NCBI GenBank assembly: GCA_034387635.1
Contig: JAOANU010000009.1
Coordinates: 496,001 to 560,000 of the forward strand
Length of the DNA: 64,000 nucleotides
From: Rhodosporidiobolus odoratus
Taxonomy: Eukaryota; Basidiomycota; Microbotryomycetes; Sporidiobolales; Sporidiobolaceae
Direction: 5' to 3'
Made by a program: the position numbers and the translations under genes. The notes under the pieces were generated by a model. That model saw only the letters and a list, made by a program, of their open reading frames with translations, was not told where the DNA came from and searched no databases. Shown one piece after another: positions 39,301 to 53,621 of the stretch. Within the stretch, counting starts at the first letter, position 1, and every line of letters starts with the position of its first letter.

Positions 39301-39811
39301 CCTTGGCCGAAACGGATCCGATGAAAATCCCGAAAGGACCCGGCGCCGTAGGGGGGCTGCCTTTCTAGCCGCCAGAGATGACCGATGACCTTTGCAAGAC
39401 GGTCTTTCTCGCAACTCGCATTTGCGTCGAGAGCATCGTGCGGACGCTGCCTGCGCTTCCAACGGGAGAGGAAAGAAAGATAACTACGAGAGCAGTAGAT
39501 AGAAAGCAGTCGAGGGACGAAGAACCCCAACTGTTTTTGGGGAGGGTGAAGGTGGGAGAGGTTGGAAGGTGCAGGCCAGGCTGTAAGGAGGCATGAGCGT
39601 CGCGGGGAGATCGTGTGTGGGAGCAGGCGTGATGGAAAGGGAACTATCGTACAAGGGAAGAATACGGGTATCGAAACAGTGAAGACCCAGACAATACTTG
39701 CGAGAAGGCAGCTGTAACGGCGAGGTTTAACCTCAAGAACGACCCAAAAGGAGACCACGCGCGAGAAACTGGAGATGCCAGGAGGAAGGGAAAGGAACCA
39801 AAGGGACTGCT
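39301..39811. other. Spacer between LINE fragment and HMG-CoA reductase stop
   Basis: About 510 bp with no supported gene; probably contains the reductase 3' UTR. No continuation of the MYND gene was recognised. Confidence 0.4.
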
Positions 39812-42800
39812 TAGTCGCGAGAGGTCGTCGTCATGGGCAGGACGCGCGAGGAAGGAGCGCTACCGGCCGGAGTCGTTGGGCGAGAGACACCAGGAGTCTG
39901 AGGAGCTGGAGTTGCCGGTGCTGAAGGGGCAAGACAGGTCAGCATGGGACGAAGGGTACAACGATTAGGAGAACGGACCGGAGCGGTTGTGGGCCAAGTG
40001 ACTCTGGACGAGCGAACCGGCAGCGAGGGCGGACATGAGGGACAGCTGTATCACAAGGATGCCTCGTCAGTCAGAGCCTGCGCAGCGAGAGTGGAGAGAC
40101 GCACCTCGCCAGCAACGACGGCCGCGCAGATGATGCGAGCGAGCTGTTGAGCGTTCGAACCCGGCGCAGTCGGGTGCGGACCCTTGACGCCGAGAAGGTC
40201 GAGCATAGCGGCTTGCGGGGGAAGGACTGCGGTGAGAGGGATGGTTGTGAGATCAGCTTTCGAAGCGAAGGAAGGAAGGGCGACTAGTGACTGACCTGTG
40301 CCACCGCCGACAGTACCGACTTCGATAGACGGCATCGAGCAAGTGATGAGGAGGTCCTTGCCGTCGTTGACTGCGGCAAAAAAAGTCAGTGATCGGCTTG
40401 CAGGGCGACCGAAAGACTGTAGACGCACTAGCTTCCATGAGGGTGATGCAGTTGGAGGACTCGACGTTCTGAGCGGGATCTTGTCCAGTCGCAAGGTAGA
40501 TAGCCTATGCAGCACAATGTGGTCAGCAACGGACTTGTAAAGAGTCTGCGAGCGATGCGCACAGTGAGGATGTTCGCTGCGTGGGCGTTGTTGCCGCCAA
40601 TGGAGCCGGCCATCGCAGAACCGATGAGGTTCTTGGTGACGTTGAGCTGAACAAGGGCGTCGACAGTCGTCTTGAGGATGCTCTTGACCGCCTCACCCGG
40701 GATGATACCCTCGGCGACGACGCTCTTGCCTCGTCCTTCAATCCAGTTGATAGCCGCAGGCTTCTTGTCGGTACAGTAGTTGCCGGACAGAGAAGCGATC
40801 GTCATCTCCGGGAAGTACTCGGTCATCATCACGTCGAGAGCACGCTCGCAACCCTGTAGAGAAGAACGTCAGCGAAAGCCTCAAAGAATGAGACTACGAA
40901 AGCTCACCTTCGAGATCATGTTCATTCCCATGGCGTCACCCGTTTGCGTACCGAAGCGAACAAAGAGGGTACGACCGGCCATTGCCGCCTTGAGGTTCTT
41001 CAACCGACCGAAGCGAGTAGTCGAGTTGAATGCAGCCTTGAGGACGTTCGAACCCTCGTCAGAGTCGACCCATCGCTTGGCAGCAGCGCACATCGTGACC
41101 GAGGGGAATTGCAGGGCTGGACCACGGGTCATGGCATCCTGAGTGATGACGGTGGTTACACCGCCACTGACGTTGAGCGCCTTGCAACCTCGAGAGGTGG
41201 AAGCGACGAGTGCGCCTTCGGTCGTGGCCATGGGGATGGGGAGGACGAAGCCGTCAATGCGAAGCGGACCAGCGATGCCGACGGGGATGGGCATGTAACC
41301 GACAACATTCTCGCAGCACTGGCCCATGACGCGGGAGTAATCGTAGTGAAGGAAAGGAAGGTCGGACGCCTCGAGGGTTTTGCGGGTCGAAGCACGAGCT
41401 ACACGGAAGAGGTGGATGTCATTAGCTTCATGCTGATAACGATGAAGGAGAGAAACAACGCACAGATGAGAGCACGGCGGATCGAGACGGCACGCTCGTA
41501 ATCCTTGAGGAGCTTCTCGAGTGCGTACGCCGCCACCTTGCCCTTCTGAACGAGCATGACGACCTCCTCGTCGTTGAGTAGTTGAGCGCCGTTGCCACCA
41601 TCGAAGAGCTTGACGCAAGTCTCGAGGTCACGCGGGATCTCGGGAATGCCGTTGAGTGGGACGAGGGCAACCGTAGAAGGCGAGAGCCTAAGCTCGGCGG
41701 CGGGCTCCATGTCGGTCAGAACCGAGAGGCGGCCATTCGCGGCAGCGGCGGGAGCAGCGGCCTTACGAGCGGGCTTGGTGCGGATCAGGAGAGGTGTGCC
41801 CGGCTCAGACTCGTCCGAGTCGCTATCACGGCGAGGCTTGGTGGTGGTGACCTTGATGACGGACGGAGCGGCCTTCTCGGACTCGGCTAGGGCCTTGCGC
41901 TCGCCCTTGACATACTCGCGCTGCATATTGGCAGCGTCCTTCTGCGTCCACTCGTTCTGCAACTCCTCTCGCAACAGGCTGAATGACCGGCGGAGACGAG
42001 CCTTCGCGGCTTCGTCGTCATCGTTCTCGACGTCTGGGCCGGTCGAGGCAAGGAGGATACGGGCGGCGACTTCAGCGGCGGAGCCGTGGCCGAAGCTGTC
42101 GTTTCCAGATGCGATACCCTTGAGGAGGTAACCGTTGAGGAAAAGAGAGATGCCGAGCGCAATGACGATCCACTTCGAAACGATGGGATCGCCGACTAGT
42201 CTCGTCCAGCGGCTCATGAACTGATCGATGCTGGCGAAGGATCCGGAAGCGGAGGAAAGCTGGGCTAGGGTGGGCGCAGCGGAGACCGCCGGGGCGACAG
42301 GAAGGGTACGGTCGACGGCCTGGAAGTGAAGGGCGGGGACAACGTGGACGAGGAGCTCCGTACCGGGCTCGTGAACGGCAACGAGCTGAAGAAGAGTCGA
42401 GCTGAGGACCGGGTTCGTCGTGTCGATTTGCGGGATGTGGAAGGTTGAGAGCGAGTGCTCGCTGTGTCGCCCAAGAGCCGTCTTAGTCGTGAGAGTCGTG
42501 ATGAGGTTGAGCGAGTGGAGGGTGAGGAAAGCGGCGATGAGGAGGACCTTGAGGCGGGCAGCAGGACTGCCCGACCTGGACCTCTCTCCCGGGGCACTTC
42601 CAGTGGCAAGCTTGATAACCTTCTCGCGGAGGGTGAGCGGCGGCGTGGGAGCGTCGGCCTCGCCATTCTCGGCTTGTGCATCGGCATCGCGGAAGGCACT
42701 CGGGTCGTCGAGGAGACGGGAGAGATCGGCAGAAGAATCGGTGCGGCGGAAGTGACGGACCACCTTGATGCGGTGGATCTGGGGACAAACAGCAATCAGA

Positions 42801-44610
42801 TGTGCTGTTCAAGAGGGGGAAGGAAGCTCCGCACCTCGACCATGATCGTCAGGACAGCAACGTAGAACACGACGAGGCAAACACCATCCCAGACAAGGAT
42901 GACGGCCGCAAGCTGGCAGAACTCCCTCAAGCCGGCGACACCGCTCATCGCGCCAAGGACGAGGACAGCGACCTCAATGGCGTAGTCACGGACGATAGAG
43001 ACGCCGTTCTTCGACACGGCGTTTAGGACGATGTCGCGACTCGGGACCGGCGGAGCGAAGCGCAAGCCAAAGTTGGTCGGGGTAGGCTTTCCGTTGACGG
43101 GAGTAAGACTTCCTCGACTGCCAGCGGATGCATAAGCGCCGCCGGGGCCAATGGCCGGGTTGGAGAACACCGCGCGGGTCAAGGCGAAGGGTTTCTCGAA
43201 ACCGACAGTGATGACGAGGAAGGGGAGGGCCTCGCCCAAAAGGACCGGGTTAACGGAGATCTCAAGGTACCAGGCCGTGAGAAGGGCGAACATGAAGGCG
43301 ACGCATGACGAGAAGAGGGAGAGAGTGGCGAGCCAGAAACCCAGGGAGCCGGAATTGGGGCGGAGAGAGGTCGAAAGGCGGCGCATGTTCAGGTAGAGCG
43401 AGACGAAAGTTGAATGCATGAGAACGTAGGCGATGAGCATCACGAAGATGTCTGCCGAGTCGGCTTTCTGTAAACGCAAGGGAAAAAGGGAGAATGCATA
43501 AGCAAGGACAGTTAAGAAGGTCGAGAAGGGTAGCGCGTGCGTACCTTGGCAAGACCCCAGAAACGCAGGACGAATGCCTTGGTGGCGAACAGCATCCACT
43601 TGACGCTTTCCATCTCCTTTCGACGATCTTCGCTCGGCTCTGAGGCATCCTCGATCACGAAGTCATCCTGACCGCGGTTGAAAAAGCTAGTGTAGCGTTG
43701 CCTTCCTTGCATACGCTTGACCTTTTCAAGGGCGACCGTCTCGGTCTCGAGGGGTAAGTTGGAGAAGTTGGTGAGGAATTGCGTCGGTCCAACAAGCGAG
43801 TCGAAGGCGAAGGACTTCACCGTGAGGTTCAATGCGGGCTGAGCCTGGTGTCTGAAGGAGTTGCCGTTGACTTGGTGGCAATCATTGATACCGTCGAACG
43901 CCAGGACCGCGTTAGCGTCGAGGAGCTCCCGAACTTCGTTCTTGCGAGCGATGGCCATGGCGTTCGGAGACTCGACGATGACCTGCCTCAGCCAGAGCTC
44001 GACAGACTGGTCGGCGGCAGGCTCAGAAGGTGAGACGGGCGTCCAAAGACCGGTCGACGGGGAGAACGCGATAGACGGGTGGCGGTTGAGGTTGTGCGGC
44101 GAGGGAACGACATCGTCATCGTAGAGAAGGAAGTCGGAAGTGCGGACGACCTGCGAGGTGACCAGAGCTCGAGTAAGCAATGCTGCTGTCTCGTTTGACA
44201 CATGGCAGCGTGCCGTGCTTGCGTCGATTCAACCAGTCTTCGTGTCCTCTACCCGCGACGCCGCGGCCCGCATTTCTTCAACTTCGCACAGCAAGAAAGC
44301 CGAGCGCGTTTGGAGCAATCTGTAGTAGCCGTGCTGCTTTCGCATTCGCCACAGGCGCTCGACACCACCTCCGCCTTCTCGTGCCCACTTGAACTCCGTC
44401 GGGACATCGAACCATGTTTGGTCTCTTGGATGAGACGGCTCGCACGATTGGGGAGACGTAGCATACCTTGATGAGCTGAAAGTAGACTAGCGTAGCGGCG
44501 CAGAATACCGCAACAATGAGCTCGATCGGGTAAGATGCCCCCAACCGGGCGAGTCGGAGTAGAGGCGCCCTCAAAGACGAATATGAGGACGGCGAAGTGG
44601 CGAACACCAT
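39812..44610 (-). CDS. HMG1: HMG-CoA reductase (class I, membrane-anchored)
   Basis: This enzyme reduces HMG-CoA to mevalonate with NADPH at the ER, the key step for sterols, carotenoids and other isoprenoids. The start is ATG 44610 ([12 protein letters not shown]) and the first helix is [20 protein letters not shown]. The sterol-sensing-type membrane domain includes [37 protein letters not shown] and [21 protein letters not shown] long charged linker precedes the catalytic domain. The latter shows [45 protein letters not shown] (DAMGMN), EIIP-like [18 protein letters not shown] and the catalytic His context SHLAHNRS. All core motifs are intact. Roughly 1,300 residues in about nine exons. An extra small exon between 44150 and 44470 cannot be excluded. 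The lumenal loop (43520-44150) is the least conserved part. Confidence 0.95.
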
Positions 44611-45148
44611 GATTGTCGATTCGTGCCGGCGTTGACGCGTCCGTCTACTCTTGCTAGGTCGATTGTTGGGTTGACGGCGAAGGGCGGAGGGCGGAGGGCG
44701 GAGGTGGAGGACAAGGGGGACAAGGTGGAGGGGCGTAACAGCTGTTGAGGCTGTACTGGGGTAACTACAAGGGCTCTCAGGTATCGAGAAGCCCGCTGGC
44801 GCTCACGAGGATAAGGAGCTCGAAGAAAGGATCTGTCTGAGAGAGCTCTTCCATCGCAACAGGAGGGCCGCTGGATCCTTTCTCCTTCTGGCTCTCCACT
44901 CGCTGTTCTCACTATTCGTGTAGAGCTGCTCTTTCGCTTCCCGCCCACCCGCCTCAGCGAAAGAGGAAATCGAGCCGAGGCGCAACATGTGAGAACGTCC
45001 TAGGGATCCTTATTTTACCACTCGAACAATCCTTTCAACATCCAGATAGACGACATTCCACAGCCCAAGGACCTTGAGCTTTTTTTCTTTCCCGCCCTCC
45101 TCCCCGTCCCCGGATTGCCTCCCCAGCTTCGCTGCCCGGCCGCGCGCT
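44611..45148. promoter_or_regulatory. HMG-CoA reductase upstream region with GGGCGGA repeats
   Basis: This spacer holds the reductase promoter and 5' UTR. At about 44680-44712 there is a short tandem array of GGGCGGA-type units, followed by two ACAAGG(G)GG copies. No recognisable sterol-regulatory element was found. The repeats may bind a GC-box factor or be simple low-complexity DNA. Confidence 0.4.
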
Positions 45149-45515
45149 TCATCCCCTACGCCGGTCGAGCAGCTCCGAGAGACGTCGCACAGGCTCTCCC
45201 AGCTAGCAAACTCATTTTCACCGTGAGACCTCCTGTATGTTGATCACAGGCATCGAAGCTACAGCTCACCTCTTTCGCTGCGCTCACTACGCTGTTCATC
45301 GCTTTTCTGCCCGCTGCCAAAACCTCGCCAAACACGCACGACTTGTCGGTATCGACCACGTTGGCTTCTCCCGCCCGCCTGGCTGTCCACGCCTCATGCG
45401 CCCGTTGCCGCGACTTGAGGGATCGAGAGCTGGCGAGGAAAAGTTGTCGAGGCGGCATGGGGAGAACGTGCGAGAGGGCGGGACTGTAGGAGGGTTGAAC
45501 TGAAGCGCTCTGCAT
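45149..45515 (-). CDS. Possible small two-exon protein (99 residues)
   Basis: The exons 45515..45270 and 45202..45149 (67-nt GT-AG intron) sum in frame to 99 residues, starting at ATG 45515. The product is MQSASVQPSYSPALSHVLPM..., then a basic helical part (LASSRSLKSRQRAHEAW), VFGEVLAAGRKAMNSVVSAA, and a charged C-terminus LGEPVRRLSELLDRRRG. The amphipathic ending and clean splice support a gene. The basic, Ser-rich N-terminus could be a mitochondrial presequence, which is inference. No homology was recognised and the opposite strand is also open, so it could be spurious. Confidence 0.35.
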
Positions 45516-48008
<2,493 letters not shown>

Positions 48009-48320
48009 GCGCGTCTTAATGCCGTAGGCGCTGCTTAGAGCGGGGAGTCCGGTGTTTCTGGTTGTACAGCTTTCGTCTTTCATCCGTTGTTTTTCCTCGC
48101 AATCTTCCATCACATGCTTCAGCCACTTTGCCATCGATTAAGAGACGTCTGATGTCGCGAGAGGCATGTGCAAGCATGCGCGGTAGCCTTACTTTACGTG
48201 ACAGAAGGGAGGCGCAAACTGTCGATACTGCTTGTATTTCCTTGAAACCTCGATACAGAATATGCGCTATCGAAAGCGAAGGAAATGAGGCGCAAGGAAG
48301 GAGGGGGACCACAGGGTCTT
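48009..48320. other. Convergent 3' spacer, H3 / dehydrogenase
   Basis: 312 bp between two stops. No histone-type 3' stem-loop was recognised and no gene seen. Confidence 0.45.
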
Positions 48321-49762
48321 TCAAGCGAGATCCAGCGTCTCCAGCTCCTCGGGGTAACGGAAGTCTGACTGACGACGGATCTCGTCGAAGACCTGCGGAA
48401 AGAAGTCGGGTCGGAAGTCGGAAGAAGCAGACGGAGGATGATGAAAAAGGCAGACGAACCTGCATCTGCAAGATGGTTTCTCGGAGCGGCATGCGATCGC
48501 TTTCCTTCTTGCCATCGCGCAGGCAGCGAGCTACCTCATCCGCCTCCCATGCGAAGCCCCAGATGTTTCCTGCGAGAACATTGTCAGTGCGTCAAGCTAA
48601 AAACTGCTGGAAGGGGATTACAGGGTGAGAGAAAGGGAAACACGAACCAGGTCTTTGCGCAAACGAGAACGTTTCCGTCTTCGTTGCTTCCTTTGTCTCC
48701 GTTCCGTAGTCCTCCTCGCTGTCCCACGCGTGGTACGTGAAGCCAGCAGGTCGGTACGTCCCCGCCTGGACTTCCAAGTAGCCCTTGGTGCCCTGAACAA
48801 GCACAACACGGTTCCGACTCGACTCGCGGTCCTGCGCGCAGGTGAGGGTGGCCTGGACTACTTGACCGTCCTTTCCTGGTTGAGGGAACTCGATCACCGC
48901 AACGGTAGACTGGTCAACCCCCGATTCAGTCTTGACCATGCCAGCCGTGATTTTCGGAACCGGCAGCGGGTCGAGCGAAGCCTTGCTTTCGGGCAAGAGA
49001 AGTAGAGCTGCGTGGACCCACATGTAGGGGCCGAGGTCAAGCAGCGCGCCACCGGCGAGGACGGGGTTGTAGATTCGATGCGAAGGGTCTTTGGTGACGG
49101 TTCTGGTGAAGTCGATGCAAAGGTCGGCAGCGAAGCCCCGGATGGAGCCGATGGCGCCGGATCGGACGACCTCTTGTAGCTTGTAGGCGTAGGGTTGGAA
49201 GCGGGTCCAGACTAGAGACAGGACAGAAGGCGTTAGGAAAGATGGTAGGGAAAAAAAGCAGGGCCTCTGGACGTACCGGCTTCCATCAAGAAGAGGTTCT
49301 TCTCTCTCGCCAGCTTGACGAGTACCTCGGCTTGTGCGACGTTTACGGTGAATGCCTTCTCGCACAGGACGTTTTTGCCGGCGGAAAGGGCGAGGTGGAC
49401 ATTTGCATAGTGGTGCGAGTGCGGGGTGCCGACATAGATGCAGTCGATGTTCTGACAGTTGAGAGTGCCATGAGTGAAAAGGAAACGGGGCCACGGAAAG
49501 GAAGGCTTACGGCATCGTTGACGAGCTCTTCATAAGAGCCATACAGCGACACCTGGTCCTTTCCTTCGGTTTGACCGGCTTCCTGCCAGACCTTGTCGAC
49601 GAAGCCGGCGGCGCTGTCCTTTGACCTCGAACCCACGGCGACGATTCGGTGCTTGACGTCGGAAACCTCGCGGGTGGAGGGATCGACGAGAAGGTCGAGG
49701 GCAAACTTGGTAGAAATCCAGCCGGTGGCGAGGATGCCCCAGCGAGTAGTGTGCGGAGCCAT
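48321..49762 (-). CDS. Gfo/Idh/MocA family NAD(P)-dependent dehydrogenase
   Basis: This belongs to the family that includes dimeric dihydrodiol dehydrogenase and fungal NADP D-xylose 1-dehydrogenase, cytosolic enzymes oxidising sugars or cyclic diols. The start is ATG 49762 (MAPHTTRWGILATGWISTKF), opening the Rossmann fold with GILATGWIS. Next exons give DQVSLYGSYEELVNDA, CIYVGTPHSHHYANVHLALS and GKNVLCEKAFTVNVAQAEVL. The family EKP motif is EKA here. The C-terminal alpha/beta domain has VWTRFQPYAYKLQEVVRSGA, NPVLAGGALLDLGPYMWVHA and AGTYRPAGFTYHAWDSEEDY, ending near FRYPEELETLDLA. About five exons. Substrate is unknown; the sugar dehydrogenase group is the best guess. Confidence 0.85.
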
Positions 49763-49887
49763 AATGTGCGTGTACGAGTATGACCTGTGTGACAGCGAGA
49801 ATGGGAGAGGCCAGTGAGGAGCAAAAGGAAGAGGTGGGGGGTCGTCGGGGACCGGACAGAAAAGTGACGCCGCATCCCCACCTCATC
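49763..49887. promoter_or_regulatory. 125-bp divergent promoter, dehydrogenase / CSN5
   Basis: Two start codons face away across only 125 bp, the shortest such spacer in the window. The 5' UTRs and both core promoters must be compressed here. Confidence 0.5.
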
Positions 49888-51686
49888 ATGACTAGTACAG
49901 GTTCAGAGCAGACTGCCAAGGCTACTTTCGAGCTCAACAATAACGTTCAACAGGTGCGCAGATCCTCCCGTCGAAATCGTCGTCGTCCAGAGCGAGCTAA
50001 TCTCCTCGTCTCTCCATCGACTTCCACCGCGACATCAACGACATTTGCTGCCACGCCATCATATGTGCTGGACCGAAACACCTCGACTGTACCTATGTGC
50101 CAACGCTTATCCTGCTTGGACGACAACAGACAGACGAGGTGTATCGGTACAACAAGCAGGAGCAGCAAGACATCCTCAAAGCCAGGCCGTGGAAGCAAGA
50201 CCCCCACCACTTCAAGAAGGTCCGCATTTCGGCTGTCGCCCTCATCAAGATGGTACGTTGCGTCGTCTTTTTCCCGCTCGCTTTTTCACCTTTTTTCTCG
50301 CTTGTTTGCGCGGCTCACCCATACTTTCCCGAGCAGGTCATGCACGCTCGTTCCGGTGGGCAGTATGAGATCATGGGTCTCATGCAGGGCAAGCTTGACG
50401 GGGACACCTTTGTCGTCATGGATGCCTTCGCCCTGCCGGTCGTCGGAACAGAGACTCGTGTCAACGCCGCCAACGAGGCCAACGAGTTTATGATCCAGTA
50501 CATCGAGAGCTCGCCTGCAGTACGTCGAATCATTGGTCCCAGTGTTGTCATCTGGCAGGGCTGACCGGTCTCGTCTGGCAATCTTTTCTGGCGGTCTTTT
50601 CCTTGCTAGATTGGTCGTCCGGAAAACATCGTCGGCTGGTATCACTCTCATCCTGGCTACGGATGCTGGCTCTCTGGTATCGACGTCATGACGCAAAAGA
50701 CGAACCAGACCTTCCAGGACCCCTTCCTCGCGGTCGTCGTGCGTTCCCTTCAGCCTGTACTCATGCCGGAGCCAGCTCATACTCCCCTTCGGCAGATCGA
50801 CCCTAACCGCACCGTCTCAGCTGGTCGCGTCGAAATTGGCGCTTTCCGCACTTACCCTGAGGTGCGTTCTCCTTCCCGTCTTCCTCTTTTCGCACTGACC
50901 CATTTCCCGCTGGCTATGTAGGGCTACACTCCCCCGAATGCCGGCGCTTCCGAGTACCAGTCGATCCCGGTCGACAAGATCGAGGACTTCGGTGTGCACG
51001 CCAGCTCGTACTACCCGCTCGAGGTTTCGCACTTCAAGAGCTCGCATGATGCCAAGTTGCTCGACTTGCTCTGGAACAAGTACTGGGTCATGACGCTCTC
51101 GCAGAGTCCTCTCGTGTCTGTGCGTGCTTTCCGCCCATTCTCCGCTCCTCGCAAATCATGCGATCCAGCAATGCTGACTTTTTTCTCGCTGGCAGAATCG
51201 TGCCTACGCCACTTCTCAGCTTTCCGATCTCGTCGCCAAACTCCGCAACACCGAACAAACAGTCGGGCACCGTTGCGGTATCGCTGCTATGGCGCCCCTC
51301 GTCGTTGCTGCTCGTCAAGCCGCGGCGAATGCGCAGAATCAGGGCAAGGGGAAAGGCAAGGCGGCGGATCAGGACGCTACTGTAGACGACAAGAAGAAGG
51401 ACGAGGGCAAGGAGGAGACGGCGTTGGCTAAGGCGGTGAAAGACAGGTGCGTCATGCCGAGAGCGGTCACTTTCTTCGATTCTGCGTCGTGGCTCACCCG
51501 ATTCCTGTTCCTTTCCTACCTGCCCGTCAACCCTGGGTGACGCACGACAGCACAAAACTCTCATCCGAAGCATCTCATGGTCTCATCGGCGCCCTCGTCA
51601 AGGACGCCTTGTTCAACGGTGGCCGCCTCGCAAATCCCGAATTAGGTGGCGACGGGTCTTTGCATCTTCCTCCCGTTGTTTCCTGA
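49888..51686 (+). CDS. CSN5: COP9 signalosome subunit 5, JAMM deneddylase
   Basis: CSN5 (Rri1/Jab1) is the metalloprotease of the COP9 signalosome and removes Nedd8/Rub1 from cullins. Exon 1 (49888..49953) encodes [20 protein letters not shown]. The next exons give [96 protein letters not shown] and [20 protein letters not shown]. The JAMM signature is complete: the Glu in EIMGLM, then [14 protein letters not shown] with both His and the Asp. The C-terminal helical region contains [15 protein letters not shown], a Lys/Asp-rich insert (about 51340-51440), and ends [14 protein letters not shown] before the stop at 51686. At least eight short exons. Confidence 0.95.
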
Positions 51687-52699
51687 TTTTGTCGCTTCTG
51701 GCCCGACCTACTCTTCACCTCTCGTCTGCAGTACCGTTTGTCGCATGTTTGTCACCTTTTCTCCGCTGTTTTTTCTAGCTTGTACAAAATAAGCAGCCGC
51801 GATACAAGGTATCATGTCCACTTTGGGCTGTCTCTACTATCGTCGTAGCTGCAGTCACATGTGTGGTCTTACAGGCTCGCGAAGGATGAGTAGCAAGAGC
51901 AGCTCGCGTCAAAGTGGGTCAATGAACCGCCGAACGACCTTCCTAAACTCCATCTTCGGCTGAATTGCATTCAATGCTCACCTACTGCTTACTACCAGCG
52001 CCTGCCACTTGTCTCGCACGGTACTGGGACTCCGTAGCGCGCAGCGGTGCGACGAGAGATGCGACCCAGCGCCAGCGCCGAATTCTCCTCTCGGGGGCTC
52101 CTCGGATGACCAGGCCGCCGCCAAAGAGGTCCCGTCCGAAAGGCTGTATCAAAGACTTGATCTTCCTCAGGATCAAGAGGACGTGTCGGCCGAAATTTCA
52201 GCGGGACGCTGGCCTGATACGAGCGCATCACGTCAGTTGGCGAACAAAGAAATGAGGGGGGTTCGCCAGCATGACCGTGGATCTGAGTTCGAAGAAGGGC
52301 GTCAGCTGAATGCGGTAGAGCCAGAGTACTACTAACACTTCGCACAGGGCCGTGTTGACTCGGAGACGCAGCGGTCGGCAACGGCCGGTACTCGCCAAGC
52401 TCGTCTCCCGACTCTGGTTCCGCTACTGAGACTGCTGGCTGTACACTGGCTGAAGAGCCATGACGACCCTTCCTGTCCCGTATTTTGAGAGTCGTCGCGA
52501 CGGTAGAGGCGGTATGGGTCGCCAGAAACCCCTAGGTTCAAGCTCCTCGTCGGGAGACACCACTATACCCTGTGTAGGTAAGCGATCAGCGCTTCGTCCG
52601 ATTTCGGGTGCGAGCGATGCTTGTATGTGCGAAAGGCTGGAGGAGAGTAGCAACGGATGTCTGCGAACAAGAGAGCTTAAAGCTGTTGGACGTCTTGCA
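51687..52699. other. Decayed region 3' of CSN5
   Basis: About 1 kb in which several short frames are open on both strands but none shows recognisable domains. It may include 3' exons of the duplicated-domain gene to its right (for example a frame around 52600 reading KSDEALIAYLH). No RNA gene or transposon end was identified. Confidence 0.35.
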
Positions 52700-53621
52700 G
52701 GGAAAGGGACGAAAAGCGGAAGCAAACTTACCAATCTCCTTATGACATTCTCAATGGACTTTCTCTGGCCGATGCTTCGTTGTTATACCATCCCTCTCCG
52801 TCTCCATAGTCTTTTCCCAGTACTGACAGAGCATCTTCGACCACTCCCTGCACACCTCATTGACCGCCTTCCAGATCGCGTCGCGCCAAGCGCGATACGC
52901 TATCGCTCCACGCTCAGTGGGCTGTTCCGACAGGCAGTGCTGTATCGGCTCCTGCACTTCGTCGAGGGCCCTCTCGACAAAAGCCTCGGGTACCGCGATG
53001 CGCTGAGAAGCAAAGCAGATGGTTAACCTGGGCAAATCCCGCCGGCAGCATAGAGCATACAATACTCGATGGCCTCGATGAGTTGCGCGGCGGAACATTG
53101 CCGCCGGGAGGCAGGTATTCGTCGGAACCAGCGTCTTCGGATCGCTCACTTCGCGAGGAATCGAAGTGAGCGCCGGCTGAACTGCTTCGCGACCTTGAAC
53201 GCCTCGACGCAGGCATGTCGTCCATAACCTTGTCGACGAACTCGTGAACCGATGTCTGTCGGGCAGACGACATTAAGATCGGCGGCGCATGGCCAAAGAA
53301 GAGACGAGGAAAGGGAGAAGGGAGCTCACCAGTCCTTTCACAGCATCGGCGACGGAGTCTCGCTGATCCAGCGTCTGCTCTAGGCGTTTCCTCTCCACAA
53401 TCTTCGCCTCGAACCACCGCTCGCGAACTGGCTTTGGCCACGCTTCGCACTGCTGTGATACCTCATCCCAAACCGCATCTCGCTACGCGCGGTACGCCTT
53501 CGATGAAGGCTGCCCCGAATTGTCCTTCGTGTCGTGTTGTAGGCTGTTGCACTTTCTTCAGGGCGCAACACAGGTCCTGGTGGAGGACCCTGAGGCTGAC
53601 TGCGGGGCGGTGAGAGGACAT
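52700..53621 (-). pseudogene. Duplicated-domain gene, probably degraded
   Basis: Two related segments of about 65 residues lie about 595 bp apart. The right copy (53564 to about 53360) reads ALKKVQQPTTRHEGQFGAAF, then in a shifted frame AYRA-stop-RDAVWDEVSQQ and AWPKPVRERWFEAK. The left copy (52969 to about 52770) reads ALDEVQEPIQHCLSEQPTE, AYRAWRDAIWKAVNEVCREW and SKMLCQYWEK without a stop. In the right copy the conserved Trp is a TAG (complement 53483-53485). A possible ATG is at 53621. Two explanations fit: decay of one repeat, or a 46-nt GT-AG intron that skips the stop and restores frame into AWPKP. A 61-nt intron could join the two copies. No known family recognised. Confidence 0.45.

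Noticed and set aside
39480..39760. Open minus-strand frame running through the LINE 3' region
   Set aside because: It crosses the poly(A) run and has no recognisable motif; probably chance.
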